DNA of 64,000 bases, taken from NCBI GenBank assembly GCA_021300015.1, contig JAJTFB010000001.1, positions 1 through 64,000 on the forward strand, in the 5' to 3' direction. Position 1 is the first letter of the stretch, and the number at the start of each line of letters is the position of its first letter. This document shows positions 55,884 through 64,000 of the stretch, in pieces. The notes below the pieces were generated by a model. The model was not told where the DNA came from. It made no database searches and was given only the letters and a program-made list of their open reading frames with translations. Source of the stretch: Pirellula sp. (GTDB lineage Bacteria > Planctomycetota > Planctomycetia > Pirellulales > Pirellulaceae). Position numbers and translations under genes: made by a program.

Positions 55884-57431
55884 GTGTCTGACTCCTCGAC
55901 CAAAGGCAAAATCGTACTCGTCGCGCTGACTTGGCTGGTCCTGCTTGCCATAGGAGTAGGGATTTGGCGATGGATCATCGTCCCGAAAAAAAACCAGCAG
56001 CAGCAGCAAGCGACCAAGCAGCAGGCCGATCAGACCCTGGCGGCCACCTCGGGCACGAGCCGCTATCGCTTCGAACTGAACCTTGGACTCGATAACTTCT
56101 CGGGCTATGCGGTCCTTCGGTCCGAAGAGTTCCGCAAGCAACTTGCCGATCGAGGCATCCGGATCAACAACGTCGACGACGGTGCCAACTACACCCAGCG
56201 CGCCGCGGAACTCGAAAACGGCAAACTCCAACTCGCAGCCTTTCCGGCTGATGCCCTCCTGAAACAGTTCTCCGGCAAAGAATATCCGGCCGGAACAATC
56301 GTTGGAATCATCGATGAGACCCGCGGTGCCGATGCGATGCTGGCTTACAAAACCAAATTCCCCGACGTCGATAAACTCAATCGGCCCGAGGTCCGTTTCG
56401 TCCTGGTCGGGGACTCTCCGAGCGAGACCCTCGCCCGCGTCGTGATGCAAGACTTTGGCCTCGATCAATCGAACACTGCGAGTATTCAAAACGTAGCCTC
56501 ACCCGAAGCCGTCTTGGCCAAGTACCGGGCAGCGACCCCTCAGACCGATGAGGTCTATGTCACCTGGGAGCCTTACGTTTCCCAGATGCTGGCCAACGAC
56601 CAACTCCACGTGCTGGTCGACTCGTCACGCTTCACCGGATACATCGTCGATACGTTGGTCGTCAGTCGCGACTTCCTCCTGAAAAACGGACCTGCCGTCG
56701 AGTCGATCCTCGAAGCCTACTTCACCGCACTTTATAACTTCCGCGAAGAAGAGGCCATGATCAAGCTCCTGCTTCAGGATGCCAAAGAGACCAAACAGGA
56801 ACTGACCGAGGCACAGGCCAAGCGGCTCGTGCAGGGGATCCAGTGGAAGAACACCCAGGAGAACCTCGCTCACTTCGGAAAACGCGCCGGTGCTCTGGTG
56901 CACATCGAAGACATCCTCGGGCGAATCTCGAATGTGCTGGTCAAAGCCGGCACGATCGACGAACCAAACAACGCAAACCGATTCACTAAGTACTTCTACG
57001 ATCGCCCCCTGGAGAGCTTGCTCAACAAGAGCTTCCACCCAGGGCTTGCCAACGAAACGATCCGCGAGGAAAACAAACTCAAGGCTCTAACGGATGCGCA
57101 ATGGGGGAAACTGACAACCGTCGGAACCTTAAGCGTCCCGGAATTGGTCTTTGTACGGGGAAGCCCAAACCTGACCGATGCGAGCAAACGCACCTTGGAT
57201 GATCTTGGCCAAAAACTACAAGCTTGGCCCCAGTATTACCTGATCATCCGAGGCAATGCTTCCCAAGCCGGAGACATGCAAGCGAACCTCAAGCTCGCCG
57301 CTCAGCGCGGCGATGCAGCCATGAAGTATCTGCTCGGGCTCGGGATCCCAACCGAGAGAATGCAAGTCAGCACCGAGGGCATCACCGGCCAGACGCGCGT
57401 GACGTTCGTCGTAGGACAAGTCCCTTACTGA
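55884..57431 (+). CDS. membrane-anchored substrate-binding domain fused to an OmpA-like domain
   Basis: The 515-residue protein has an N-terminal membrane helix (about 10-33), a Gln-rich linker and a periplasmic binding-protein-like domain (about 58-390). The latter shows NLGLDNFSGYAVL, LAAFPADALL, EVRFVLVGDSPSET and DEVYVTWEPYVSQML, in the style of nitrate/taurine-type binding proteins. The last 110 residues resemble OmpA domains (LVFVRGSPNLTDASKRTLDD, IRGNASQ, RGDAAMKYLLGLGIPTERM), which bind peptidoglycan. The start is a GTG. It is the first of five genes in the same direction, 6 bp before the next. Confidence 0.85.
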   Translation: MSDSSTKGKIVLVALTWLVLLAIGVGIWRWIIVPKKNQQQQQATKQQADQTLAATSGTSRYRFELNLGLDNFSGYAVLRSEEFRKQLADRGIRINNVDDGANYTQRAAELENGKLQLAAFPADALLKQFSGKEYPAGTIVGIIDETRGADAMLAYKTKFPDVDKLNRPEVRFVLVGDSPSETLARVVMQDFGLDQSNTASIQNVASPEAVLAKYRAATPQTDEVYVTWEPYVSQMLANDQLHVLVDSSRFTGYIVDTLVVSRDFLLKNGPAVESILEAYFTALYNFREEEAMIKLLLQDAKETKQELTEAQAKRLVQGIQWKNTQENLAHFGKRAGALVHIEDILGRISNVLVKAGTIDEPNNANRFTKYFYDRPLESLLNKSFHPGLANETIREENKLKALTDAQWGKLTTVGTLSVPELVFVRGSPNLTDASKRTLDDLGQKLQAWPQYYLIIRGNASQAGDMQANLKLAAQRGDAAMKYLLGLGIPTERMQVSTEGITGQTRVTFVVGQVPY

Positions 57432-57437
57432 GATGCC

Positions 57438-58169
57438 GTGGAAGCGTTAAGAAAAAGAATTCTCCGTGAGATTTTCATCGCACCCTCGGTGGTATTGCCC
57501 GTCGTCGGCGGAGCGAGTGCTTGGCTACTGTCCTGGGCTGGCGGGGGAAACGATTGGCTCAATCTTGCCGGCCTTGTAGGGGTCCTAGGCGGAGTGGGCT
57601 GGTTTGCCACCCGATTCATCTTTCAGCTCGACGGAATTTCAGAGAAAGCGATGCAGGATCTGGCCGAGGAAGCCCTGCAAAAGGAGGAAAAACACCTCAA
57701 CGAACTCCAGAAACGCTTGGCCAACGATCGAGACCCCCGGACCGAGCAATACTTGATTTTGCTCCGTGAAAACCGCACCGAGCTCGAACGCATCGCCCGA
57801 ACCCCCGGAATCGAACTTCGAAGCCTCGAGATTGTCAAGCAAGCTCGGCAGTTGTTCTGGGCAGCTAGCGACCAACTCGACCAATCGATGAAAATGTACG
57901 AGCTTGCCCAAAAGCTAACCGGGGCCGAAAAACAAGGCGTTTTGGCCCAGCGCGAACGGTGTTTGGAAGAGGCCCGCGAAAGCTCCGAGCACCTCCGCGA
58001 TGCGATCGCAACATTCCGTCAGTTTGCCGACAAAACCCTCGAACGCGACATGGATACCCTCCAACTCGAACTTGCCGAATCGATCCGAGCGGCCAAGCGA
58101 TCCGAGGAGCGAATGCGCGAACTGCAAAACCGACCCGACTACGAAAGATATTTCAATCCTGAAAGCTAA
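57438..58169 (+). CDS. two-helix membrane protein with long coiled coil
   Basis: The 243-residue protein has two membrane helices (about 15-33 and 40-60). The rest is almost wholly helical and charged (KHLNELQKRLAND, ENRTELERIAR, AESIRAAKRSEERMRELQN), so a cytoplasmic coiled coil is likely. I recognise no family; a resemblance to XpaC-type proteins is a guess. The start is GTG at 57438, 6 bp after the previous stop. The place between an OmpA-linked binding protein and a PspA-like protein suggests a shared membrane role. Confidence 0.72.
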   Translation: MEALRKRILREIFIAPSVVLPVVGGASAWLLSWAGGGNDWLNLAGLVGVLGGVGWFATRFIFQLDGISEKAMQDLAEEALQKEEKHLNELQKRLANDRDPRTEQYLILLRENRTELERIARTPGIELRSLEIVKQARQLFWAASDQLDQSMKMYELAQKLTGAEKQGVLAQRERCLEEARESSEHLRDAIATFRQFADKTLERDMDTLQLELAESIRAAKRSEERMRELQNRPDYERYFNPES

Positions 58170-58290
58170 ATTGGCCGACGCGAATTTAGCCAAAGTTTGT
58201 ACACTGTACCGTGTGGCGAGATTCGCCCTAGACTTCACTACCCATTGAAACCTCTAACTTTTCCTTTCTTGTATCAGGAGCGACCCTGCG

Positions 58291-59100
58291 ATGTTCAATG
58301 CCCTCAGCCGCCTATTCCGGGCTGTGAAATACCTCTTCACCGGCAAGGTAGACGCTGCCGCCGATTCCTTGAGCACCAACCCGACGGTCATCTCGGCCAA
58401 CTACGATCGGATCGTCGAGGAGAAGCGCAAGCGGCTCAATCAGTACGTCGATGCCGTCGGTGCGATGATCGCTCAAGAGGAGAACAAGAAGGCCAAGCTC
58501 ACCCAGTTGACCGAGGAAGTCCAGAAGCTCGAAAAGCTCAAAGCCGGTGCTGCAGCTCGAGCCAAACAACTCGTCGACAAGTACAACGGAGATGTCACTG
58601 CGGTCAAAAACGACCCCGAGTATGCCAAGTGCCAAGCGGCCTTCAAGGACTTCTCGAGCACCCTCGCTGAGAAACAACAACGAGCCCTAGAGCTCGAAGA
58701 AGACATGAAGCAATTGGTCGGCAACGTGACGAATCACAAGAACCAAATCCAGTCGCTCATGCGAGAACTCGAGAAGCTCAAGGAAGAAAAGCACGATGCA
58801 GTAGCCGATGTGCTTTCTGCCAAAGAAGAAAAGCAAATCGCCGATATGGTCAACGGAATCACCAACGACAAGACGGCAGCCGATCTACAACGCTTGAGAG
58901 AACTGCGACAAAAGGCAGCGGCAAGCGCCCGCGTCTCGCGAGAGGTGGCAGGCTTGGACTCCAAGCGAGCCGAGTCGGAGTTCTTGGAATACGCCCAACA
59001 AGTAGCCTCGGATGACGAATTCGACGCCTTGATCGGACTGTCCAAGGATCAAAAAGCCAACGATGCACCAGCTCGCGATACGAAGATTCCCGAGGCCTGA
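58291..59100 (+). CDS. PspA/IM30 (ESCRT-III)-like coiled-coil protein
   Basis: The 269-residue protein starts with an amphipathic helix (MFNALSRLFRAVKYLF). About 200 residues of charged helix follow, with the PspA-type hairpin pattern (AKLTQLTEEVQKLEKLKAG, QIQSLMRELEKLKEEKHD). PspA/Vipp1 proteins polymerise on stressed inner membranes and are bacterial ESCRT-III relatives. Identity with classical PspA is weak by eye, so this is an assignment by shape. An AGGAG ribosome site precedes the ATG. It is the third gene of the run. Confidence 0.7.
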   Translation: MFNALSRLFRAVKYLFTGKVDAAADSLSTNPTVISANYDRIVEEKRKRLNQYVDAVGAMIAQEENKKAKLTQLTEEVQKLEKLKAGAAARAKQLVDKYNGDVTAVKNDPEYAKCQAAFKDFSSTLAEKQQRALELEEDMKQLVGNVTNHKNQIQSLMRELEKLKEEKHDAVADVLSAKEEKQIADMVNGITNDKTAADLQRLRELRQKAAASARVSREVAGLDSKRAESEFLEYAQQVASDDEFDALIGLSKDQKANDAPARDTKIPEA

Positions 59101-59175
59101 TCCGAGCCATTGGATCTTGGACTGACCCCTGCGCCCTTATGCCCCCAGACGGAAACAACTCCACGGAGCTTTGCT

Positions 59176-60384
59176 ATGAAGATGCGGTTTGATTCACGGT
59201 TGCGATTTGCCTCCTTGGCCACCTCCTGCACGCTAGCCCTTTGCACGGTCGCTTGGTTCGGCGCGTTCCAAGGCTGCACCGATTCGAAGCCTGCGGCCAG
59301 CACGAAGCCTGCGGCCAGCACCGCAGCGGGCTCGACGGCGGGTTCGACGGCGGGTTCGACGGCCAGCCCGTCGACTGGCTCAGCCGGAAACTCGACCAGC
59401 AAACCGGCCACCTTCACGCTGGCCTGGAGCGAGTACCCCTCGTGGAGCATCTTCGGTGTGGCCGATGAAGTCGGCTTGATCGATGGCAAAGAAGGGCAGA
59501 TGGGGTCGATCGAGAAGAAATACAACGTCGATATCAAGTTGGTTTTGGCCAGCTACGACAGTTGCATTACCCTCTATGGCAACTCCCAAGCCGATGGTGT
59601 GTGCATCACCAATATCGACATTCTCGGAGCGGCCGGTTCCCGCAACTCCGTCGCGGTCCTACCGACCTCGACCAGCGCGGGGGCCGATGCGTGCATCGTC
59701 GCCGGGGTCAACTCCCTCGAAGAGCTCGCCGGGAAACCCACGCGGGGATTGGAAAAGAGCGTCTCGCAGTACTGCTTCGAACGCTGCTTGGAAAAACTCG
59801 GCAAGAACCCCGCCGACTACCCCTTCTCGCAGATGGATCCCGAGCAAGCCGCTCTGGCGTTCCAAGGCAAGAACGATGGGATCAACTCGATCATGGTTTG
59901 GAACCCGTTTGTTATGCAATCGATCCGTAGCCGATCGGATGCAAAAGTCCTCTTCAGCTCCGAGACCATTCCCGAAGAGATCATCGACATGGTCGTCGTC
60001 GGCAAAGACTCCCTTTCCAAACCCGGCGGAGAAGCTTTCGCCAAAGCCGTCGTCGAGACCTTCTACACCATGACCCAACGGATGGCCGATCCGAAAACCT
60101 CCGACGAAACACTCATCGGGATCGGGGCTCGCTTTGCCAAGCTTGAACTCGATGACATGAAAACGATCGTCCAACAGACAAAATTCTTCAGCGACCCCAA
60201 CGATGCGAAGCGATTGTTTGCCGACGAACGGTTCCAAAAAGAAACGATGCCCTTGGTCAGCAAGTTCTGCGTCAAGTACGGGCTGACAACCACCCCAGTG
60301 GAGCTTTCCTTTGGAGATGCAAAGGGGCTCATGGACTTTAGCACCAAGTACATCTCGGGCTATGCCGAAAGCCAAACAAAATAG
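59176..60384 (+). CDS. ABC transporter substrate-binding protein (nitrate/sulfonate/taurine-like)
   Basis: The 402-residue protein has a signal region (about 10-33) ending FQGC, which may be a lipobox, then a low-complexity stretch from a DNA repeat (A-A-S-T, G-S-T units). The binding domain begins FTLAWSEYPSWSIFGVADE and has SVSQYCFERCLEKLGKNP, MDPEQAALAFQ and MVWNPFVMQSI. This fold binds small anions or organic compounds for SsuABC/TauABC-type import. The ATG at 59176 has GGAG 8 nt before it. The permease gene follows after 61 bp. Confidence 0.85.
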   Translation: MKMRFDSRLRFASLATSCTLALCTVAWFGAFQGCTDSKPAASTKPAASTAAGSTAGSTAGSTASPSTGSAGNSTSKPATFTLAWSEYPSWSIFGVADEVGLIDGKEGQMGSIEKKYNVDIKLVLASYDSCITLYGNSQADGVCITNIDILGAAGSRNSVAVLPTSTSAGADACIVAGVNSLEELAGKPTRGLEKSVSQYCFERCLEKLGKNPADYPFSQMDPEQAALAFQGKNDGINSIMVWNPFVMQSIRSRSDAKVLFSSETIPEEIIDMVVVGKDSLSKPGGEAFAKAVVETFYTMTQRMADPKTSDETLIGIGARFAKLELDDMKTIVQQTKFFSDPNDAKRLFADERFQKETMPLVSKFCVKYGLTTTPVELSFGDAKGLMDFSTKYISGYAESQTK

Positions 60385-60445
60385 GCCCATTGGCCCCTCC
60401 AAACAGCCTCAAAAGACCCGAACCTAGAACCTCGGTAAACCGACT

Positions 60446-61258
60446 ATGATTCGACGCGTCATTCCGACATGGCTCTTTTTTGCCCTAGCGATCGCCGGAG
60501 TGAGCGCCCTGCTTGTCAGCTACGAGTTCCTCTCGCAGCGGCAAACTCGTATCAACCCCAAGCAGACGACCATCCCTTCGTTTGAAAAACTCGGGGAAGG
60601 TGTCAAGCGAATGTTTGCTAAACAAGGAACCCAAGAGAATCCCAAGCCGCCGATGTTTTGGAACGACATGCGAGCCACTCTATGGAGGTTGTTTATCGGC
60701 ATGGGGATCGGAGTTTTGGCTTCGGTACTCGTCGGCGTCCTGATGGGAGCCTACCGCTGGATCGAGGCTCCCTTGAGTCCCATCGTGATGTTTCTCTCAA
60801 AAATCCCCCCGACGGGGATGATGCCCATCTACTTCGCGATTGCGGGCACCGACCAACGCATGTTCACCTCCATGGTCGCCTTGGGAATCTTCTTTTCCAT
60901 GACCCAATCGATCTACCAATCGGTCCGCGACAACGTCACCGACGAGGCCATCAATAAGGCTTATACACTTGGGGCTTCGGAATCCGAGGTGATTTTCGAG
61001 GTGATATGGAAGCAGATTTTGCCGAATGTCATCGATTGCATCCGGGCCCAAATCGGACCTGCGATGATCTTTTTGATCGCCGCAGAGATGGTCGTCAGCG
61101 ATGCAGGCTTGGGGTATCAGATCCGCATGCAATCGCGAGTCTTGAATATGAACATCGTCTTTGTCTACCTGCTGGTTCTCGGGCTCATCGGCGTGGTGGC
61201 CGAGTATTCCCTGCTGTGGGTCCGCCGCCGATTGTGCCCGTGGTTCGAGGGAACCTAA
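60446..61258 (+). CDS. ABC transporter permease, SsuC/TauC type
   Basis: This 270-residue protein has a hydrophobic start and about five further helices. It carries the EAA loop that normally contacts the ATPase: [20 protein letters not shown], then LP seven residues on. It pairs with the preceding binding protein. No ABC ATPase gene follows; the next gene is leuB. The importer must therefore borrow an ATPase encoded elsewhere or work in another way. Confidence 0.9.
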   Translation: MIRRVIPTWLFFALAIAGVSALLVSYEFLSQRQTRINPKQTTIPSFEKLGEGVKRMFAKQGTQENPKPPMFWNDMRATLWRLFIGMGIGVLASVLVGVLMGAYRWIEAPLSPIVMFLSKIPPTGMMPIYFAIAGTDQRMFTSMVALGIFFSMTQSIYQSVRDNVTDEAINKAYTLGASESEVIFEVIWKQILPNVIDCIRAQIGPAMIFLIAAEMVVSDAGLGYQIRMQSRVLNMNIVFVYLLVLGLIGVVAEYSLLWVRRRLCPWFEGT

Positions 61259-61286
61259 GGCTTGTATTCCCTGGCAAACATTCTTT

Positions 61287-61299
61287 GGAGGTTCTTTTG
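61287..61299 (+). promoter_or_regulatory. ribosome-binding site that fixes a TTG start for leuB
   Basis: A perfect GGAGG at 61287-61291 lies 5 nt before TTG 61297. No ATG or GTG is in frame between the site and the conserved first strand of LeuB. Confidence 0.8.
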
Positions 61300-62370
61300 A
61301 AAGCTACGATCGTCCTGCTCCCTGGAGATGGGATTGGACCTGAGGTCATCCGTTCGGCCCATCAGGTATTGGTACAAGTCGCCCAAAGACATGGGCACAC
61401 GCTGGAGTTTCAGGAGCATACGATCGGAGGCATAGCAATCGATCAGTATGGGGATCCCCTTCCAGAGCAGACCACCGAAGCGTGCAAGCGATCCGATGCG
61501 GTGTTGCTCGGTGCCGTCGGTGGTCCAAAATGGGACGATCCGAACGCCAAAACAAGGCCCGAGGCCGGGTTGCTCAAAATCCGCAAAGAACTTGGACTCT
61601 TCGCCAATCTAAGGCCCATTGTCACGTTCCCCGAATTGCTCGATTCCTCGCCGCTTAAGCGATCGATCATCGAAGGCACCGACATCCTGTTCTTCCGCGA
61701 ATTGACCGGTGGACTGTATTTCGGACCCTCGGGCTGCGAGACCCTCCCCGACGGCCAGCAGAGAGCTTACAGCACCGCAGTCTACACCACCCATGAAGTC
61801 GAGCGGATAGTCCGTATGGCCGCCGATGCGGCAAGGACACGCCGCAAGAAGCTCACCATGGTCGACAAAGCCAATGTCTTGGAAGCGTCCCGATTGTGGC
61901 GTCGCGTCAGTGGCAAAATCATGCAGGAACAGTACCCAGACTTGGACTACGAAGTCGTCTTGGTCGATTCGATGGCCATGCATCTGCTCAGCCGACCGAC
62001 CTCATTCGATGTCGTCGTGACGAGCAACATGTTCGGCGATATTCTGACCGATGAAGCCTCGATGCTACCAGGATCGCTTGGAATGCTCCCTAGCGCTTCG
62101 ATCGGCAGTTCAGGTCCGGGTTTGTATGAACCGATCCACGGCTCAGCACCCGACATCGCGGGCAAGGGGATCGCCAATCCACTCGCGACAATCCTGGCAG
62201 CAGCCATGCTCTGCCGTCACTCGCTCGGGTTGCATGCCGAGGCCGATGAAATCGAACAGGCGGTTCGCAAGGTGTTGGCCCAAGGCCACCGAACAGCGGA
62301 CTTAGTCCCCCGTGGCCAACCTTCGATCGGGACCGAAACGATGACTCAGAAAGTGCTTGAGAACCTATAA
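61297..62370 (+). CDS. leuB: 3-isopropylmalate dehydrogenase
   Basis: The 357-residue enzyme oxidises and decarboxylates 3-isopropylmalate with NAD+ in leucine synthesis. Landmarks are [45 protein letters not shown] and [13 protein letters not shown]. The start is a TTG, set by the GGAGG site; the long open frame upstream overlaps the permease gene. fhcB follows after 12 bp. Confidence 0.95.
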   Translation: MKATIVLLPGDGIGPEVIRSAHQVLVQVAQRHGHTLEFQEHTIGGIAIDQYGDPLPEQTTEACKRSDAVLLGAVGGPKWDDPNAKTRPEAGLLKIRKELGLFANLRPIVTFPELLDSSPLKRSIIEGTDILFFRELTGGLYFGPSGCETLPDGQQRAYSTAVYTTHEVERIVRMAADAARTRRKKLTMVDKANVLEASRLWRRVSGKIMQEQYPDLDYEVVLVDSMAMHLLSRPTSFDVVVTSNMFGDILTDEASMLPGSLGMLPSASIGSSGPGLYEPIHGSAPDIAGKGIANPLATILAAAMLCRHSLGLHAEADEIEQAVRKVLAQGHRTADLVPRGQPSIGTETMTQKVLENL

Positions 62371-62382
62371 GGTCCAATCCCC

Positions 62383-63627
62383 GTGCCAACGATGGACGAG
62401 TCGAATCCAAAACCCAAGCTCTGCTCGTTCTGCTCTCTGGTGTGCGAATTACCGGATCTGGACGATCGCTCCGCTGGACCTGAGCCCTGGTGCATCAAGC
62501 GATCAGGCCTGGGGAAGCTCGTCCCGCTGCGACTCGCAAGCATGGCCAGCGCCCACCGCTCCGCAGTCACTTCAGACGCACAAGAGTCCTATTTTGAGTC
62601 CTCATTGCGAATCGCAAGCCAGCAGCTTCGACGCGCAAGCTCGATTTTGGTGACTGGCCGGATCCACTGCGTCGAATCAGCCCGGGGATCCATCGAGCTA
62701 GCGCGGCGGTTCGACGCCGCAATCGATCCTTGGGATAGCGACACGGCCTCGGATGCGATCTCGGCGATGCAGCGAGGGGGGGGATATGGTGTCTCGTTGG
62801 GAGAAGCGCGAGATCGCGCCGAACTGTGGGTCGTCGTCGGCCAGGATTCCTTGCTCGAACAAACACCCAGGCTTCCAATTGCGATGCACCGAGGCGAATC
62901 GGTTCCGTTGCTGCTTCTGGGGCGCTGGAGCGATGCGAGCATTGAAAACTTTAGAGAAGCTGGATTCGATGTGGTCTGCATCGAATGCGAATTGGAGGAT
63001 CTGCCCAAGAGGCTCGGGCAATGGACGCGAGTCGGCCAGACGCACTCCGAGAGCCAAGTCGGACAGTGGCTCTTGGGGGCTAAGTACACCGTGTTCCTTT
63101 ATGCTCCATCGGCACTGGATGTCGAGGGTCGGGACCTATGGATCGAAGCGCTCGATCGATGGGTGCTCCAACGCAACGAAACCACTCGAGCCGTGACCCT
63201 GTCTTGGGGGACATTGCAATCTTCGTTCCATCAAACCTGCACTTGGCTGACGGGTTTTCCTGGCAGGATACAGTTTCGTGAGGGCATACCCCAGTACGAT
63301 CCGCATGGGTATCGAGCCAAGGACTGGGTGGATCGGCAAACGGCCAGCGCGCAAGCCAAGTCGAGATCGTTGCTCGTCTGGGTCGACGATTCGCTCGAGG
63401 AGCTGCCCGGCGAATTGCTTGAACTCGATCTTCCCAAATTGATCATCGGTCCGAATCCGGGCTCCTCGAACCATCAGGCGGATCGATGGTTGCCTGCGGG
63501 GATCGTCGGAGTGACCCATACGGTCAACATGTTTCGGGGCGATCAGACGATCCTTGCAAACGTGCATAGCGATTGCCCACCGGGCTCTCAGATGCCTTCG
63601 CAATGGCTCAAGAGGTTCCTCTCATGA
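62383..63627 (+). CDS. fhcB: formylmethanofuran dehydrogenase subunit B (FhcB)
   Basis: The 414-residue protein starts with a Cys cluster (CSFCSLVC then WCIKR) and continues with the FwdB/FhcB body, recognisable in CTWLTGFPGRIQFREGIPQYDP. In methylotrophic bacteria and planctomycetes the Fhc complex is a formyltransferase/hydrolase of the methanopterin-linked C1 pathway, releasing formate. The start is GTG at 62383, with AAGG upstream; ATG 62392 is an alternative. It overlaps fhcA by 4 bp. Confidence 0.88.
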   Translation: MPTMDESNPKPKLCSFCSLVCELPDLDDRSAGPEPWCIKRSGLGKLVPLRLASMASAHRSAVTSDAQESYFESSLRIASQQLRRASSILVTGRIHCVESARGSIELARRFDAAIDPWDSDTASDAISAMQRGGGYGVSLGEARDRAELWVVVGQDSLLEQTPRLPIAMHRGESVPLLLLGRWSDASIENFREAGFDVVCIECELEDLPKRLGQWTRVGQTHSESQVGQWLLGAKYTVFLYAPSALDVEGRDLWIEALDRWVLQRNETTRAVTLSWGTLQSSFHQTCTWLTGFPGRIQFREGIPQYDPHGYRAKDWVDRQTASAQAKSRSLLVWVDDSLEELPGELLELDLPKLIIGPNPGSSNHQADRWLPAGIVGVTHTVNMFRGDQTILANVHSDCPPGSQMPSQWLKRFLS

Positions 63628-64000
63628 GGGTAACGCGTCTAAAGAACGTTCGGATCGTCGACGGGATCCACGCTTCTTCCAAGCCCACCGATTTGTACCT
63701 AGTCGGCCCGTCGCTTGCCAGACAGCTCCCCCCCGAGACCCGCATCGATGCGACCTATGATCTGGAGGATCATATCGCGATGGCAGGTGGAATCGATATC
63801 CATACACACATCGGGGGGGGCAAGGTGAACTTGGCCCGCTTGATGTGGCCCGAGAGGTCGACCAAAGAAGCCGATGAAAAGCCCTGGCTCCGTCCCTTGA
63901 GCGCTCCGGTCCCTGGAACTTGGGAGACCGGCCAACGCTACTTGCAGATGGGCTACACAACCTGCTTTGAGCCGGCGATGTTGCCGGCCAACGCAAGGCA
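63624..64000 (+). CDS. fhcA: formylmethanofuran dehydrogenase subunit A (FhcA), N-terminal part
   Basis: The frame begins at ATG 63624, overlapping the fhcB stop as ATGA, and runs off the right edge after 125 codons. It starts MRVTRLKNVRIVDG and has MAGGIDIHTHIGGGKVN, the metal-binding His-x-His of the amidohydrolase-type subunit A, then GYTTCFEPAMLPANAR. This subunit hydrolyses formylmethanofuran-like carriers. The rest of the fhc operon (C, D) should lie beyond the window. Confidence 0.9.
   Translation, partial: MRVTRLKNVRIVDGIHASSKPTDLYLVGPSLARQLPPETRIDATYDLEDHIAMAGGIDIHTHIGGGKVNLARLMWPERSTKEADEKPWLRPLSAPVPGTWETGQRYLQMGYTTCFEPAMLPANAR

Overview
The window looks like chromosomal DNA of a planctomycete, probably of the Pirellula/Rhodopirellula type. 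This rests on gene content rather than on any search. It carries a DUF1559 prepilin-like protein, a DUF1080 protein, a SUMF1 protein, a YdjY-domain protein, a sigma factor coupled to a Ser/Thr kinase, a Kdo transferase (so an LPS-type outer membrane) and formylmethanofuran dehydrogenase subunits B and A. I see no rRNA, tRNA, CRISPR array, intact insertion sequence or prophage.

Layout. 1-3 kb: the NhaA antiporter tail, a membrane P-loop ATPase and a CDF metal exporter. 2.8-6.1 kb (minus): the ligase-associated PdeM nuclease and Lhr-type helicase. 6.1-14 kb: a DUF2256 protein, a very large Tex-type S1 protein with a coupled small partner, an SRAP (YedK) protein and large unknowns. 14-19.2 kb: YdjY protein, pyrF, TM2 protein, a C25-type peptidase and a coupled TrmH-family methyltransferase. 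19.2-27.8 kb: DUF1559 protein, peroxiredoxin, dapB, dnaA, folA, fabZ, dcd and a frameshifted esterase. 28-37.6 kb: a redoxin/cytochrome/monooxygenase fusion, gamma-glutamyltransferase, Kdo transferase, holA, a secreted unknown and a degenerate prepilin peptidase. 37.6-43.6 kb: a sialate esterase followed by convergent Gfo/Idh/MocA, SUMF1 and DUF1080 genes, a carbohydrate-type secreted set. 43.9-50.6 kb: an ABC-2 exporter, a PhyH-family oxygenase, a ferredoxin-like protein, a MerC protein and a YggS protein. 50.5-55.7 kb (minus): kinase, sigma factor, NAD(P)H-hydrate dehydratase and an Rpn-type nuclease. 55.9-61.3 kb (plus): a five-gene run described below. 61.3-64 kb: leuB, fhcB and the start of fhcA.

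The strongest candidate for an undescribed system is the run at 55884-61258. It encodes an inner-membrane-anchored substrate-binding domain fused to an OmpA-like domain, a two-helix membrane coiled-coil protein, a PspA/ESCRT-III-like coiled coil, a second substrate-binding protein and an SsuC-type permease. No ATPase is encoded beside them. The layout suggests an envelope sensing or maintenance module built from ABC-importer parts.

A second theme is short tandem duplications of 12-16 bp placed on gene ends or between genes (3432, 11925, 33339, 36253, 47339, 52926). They move stop codons, leaders or start sites. Several dispersed-looking intergenic repeats with hairpins are also present (6313, 19351, 39291, 48925).
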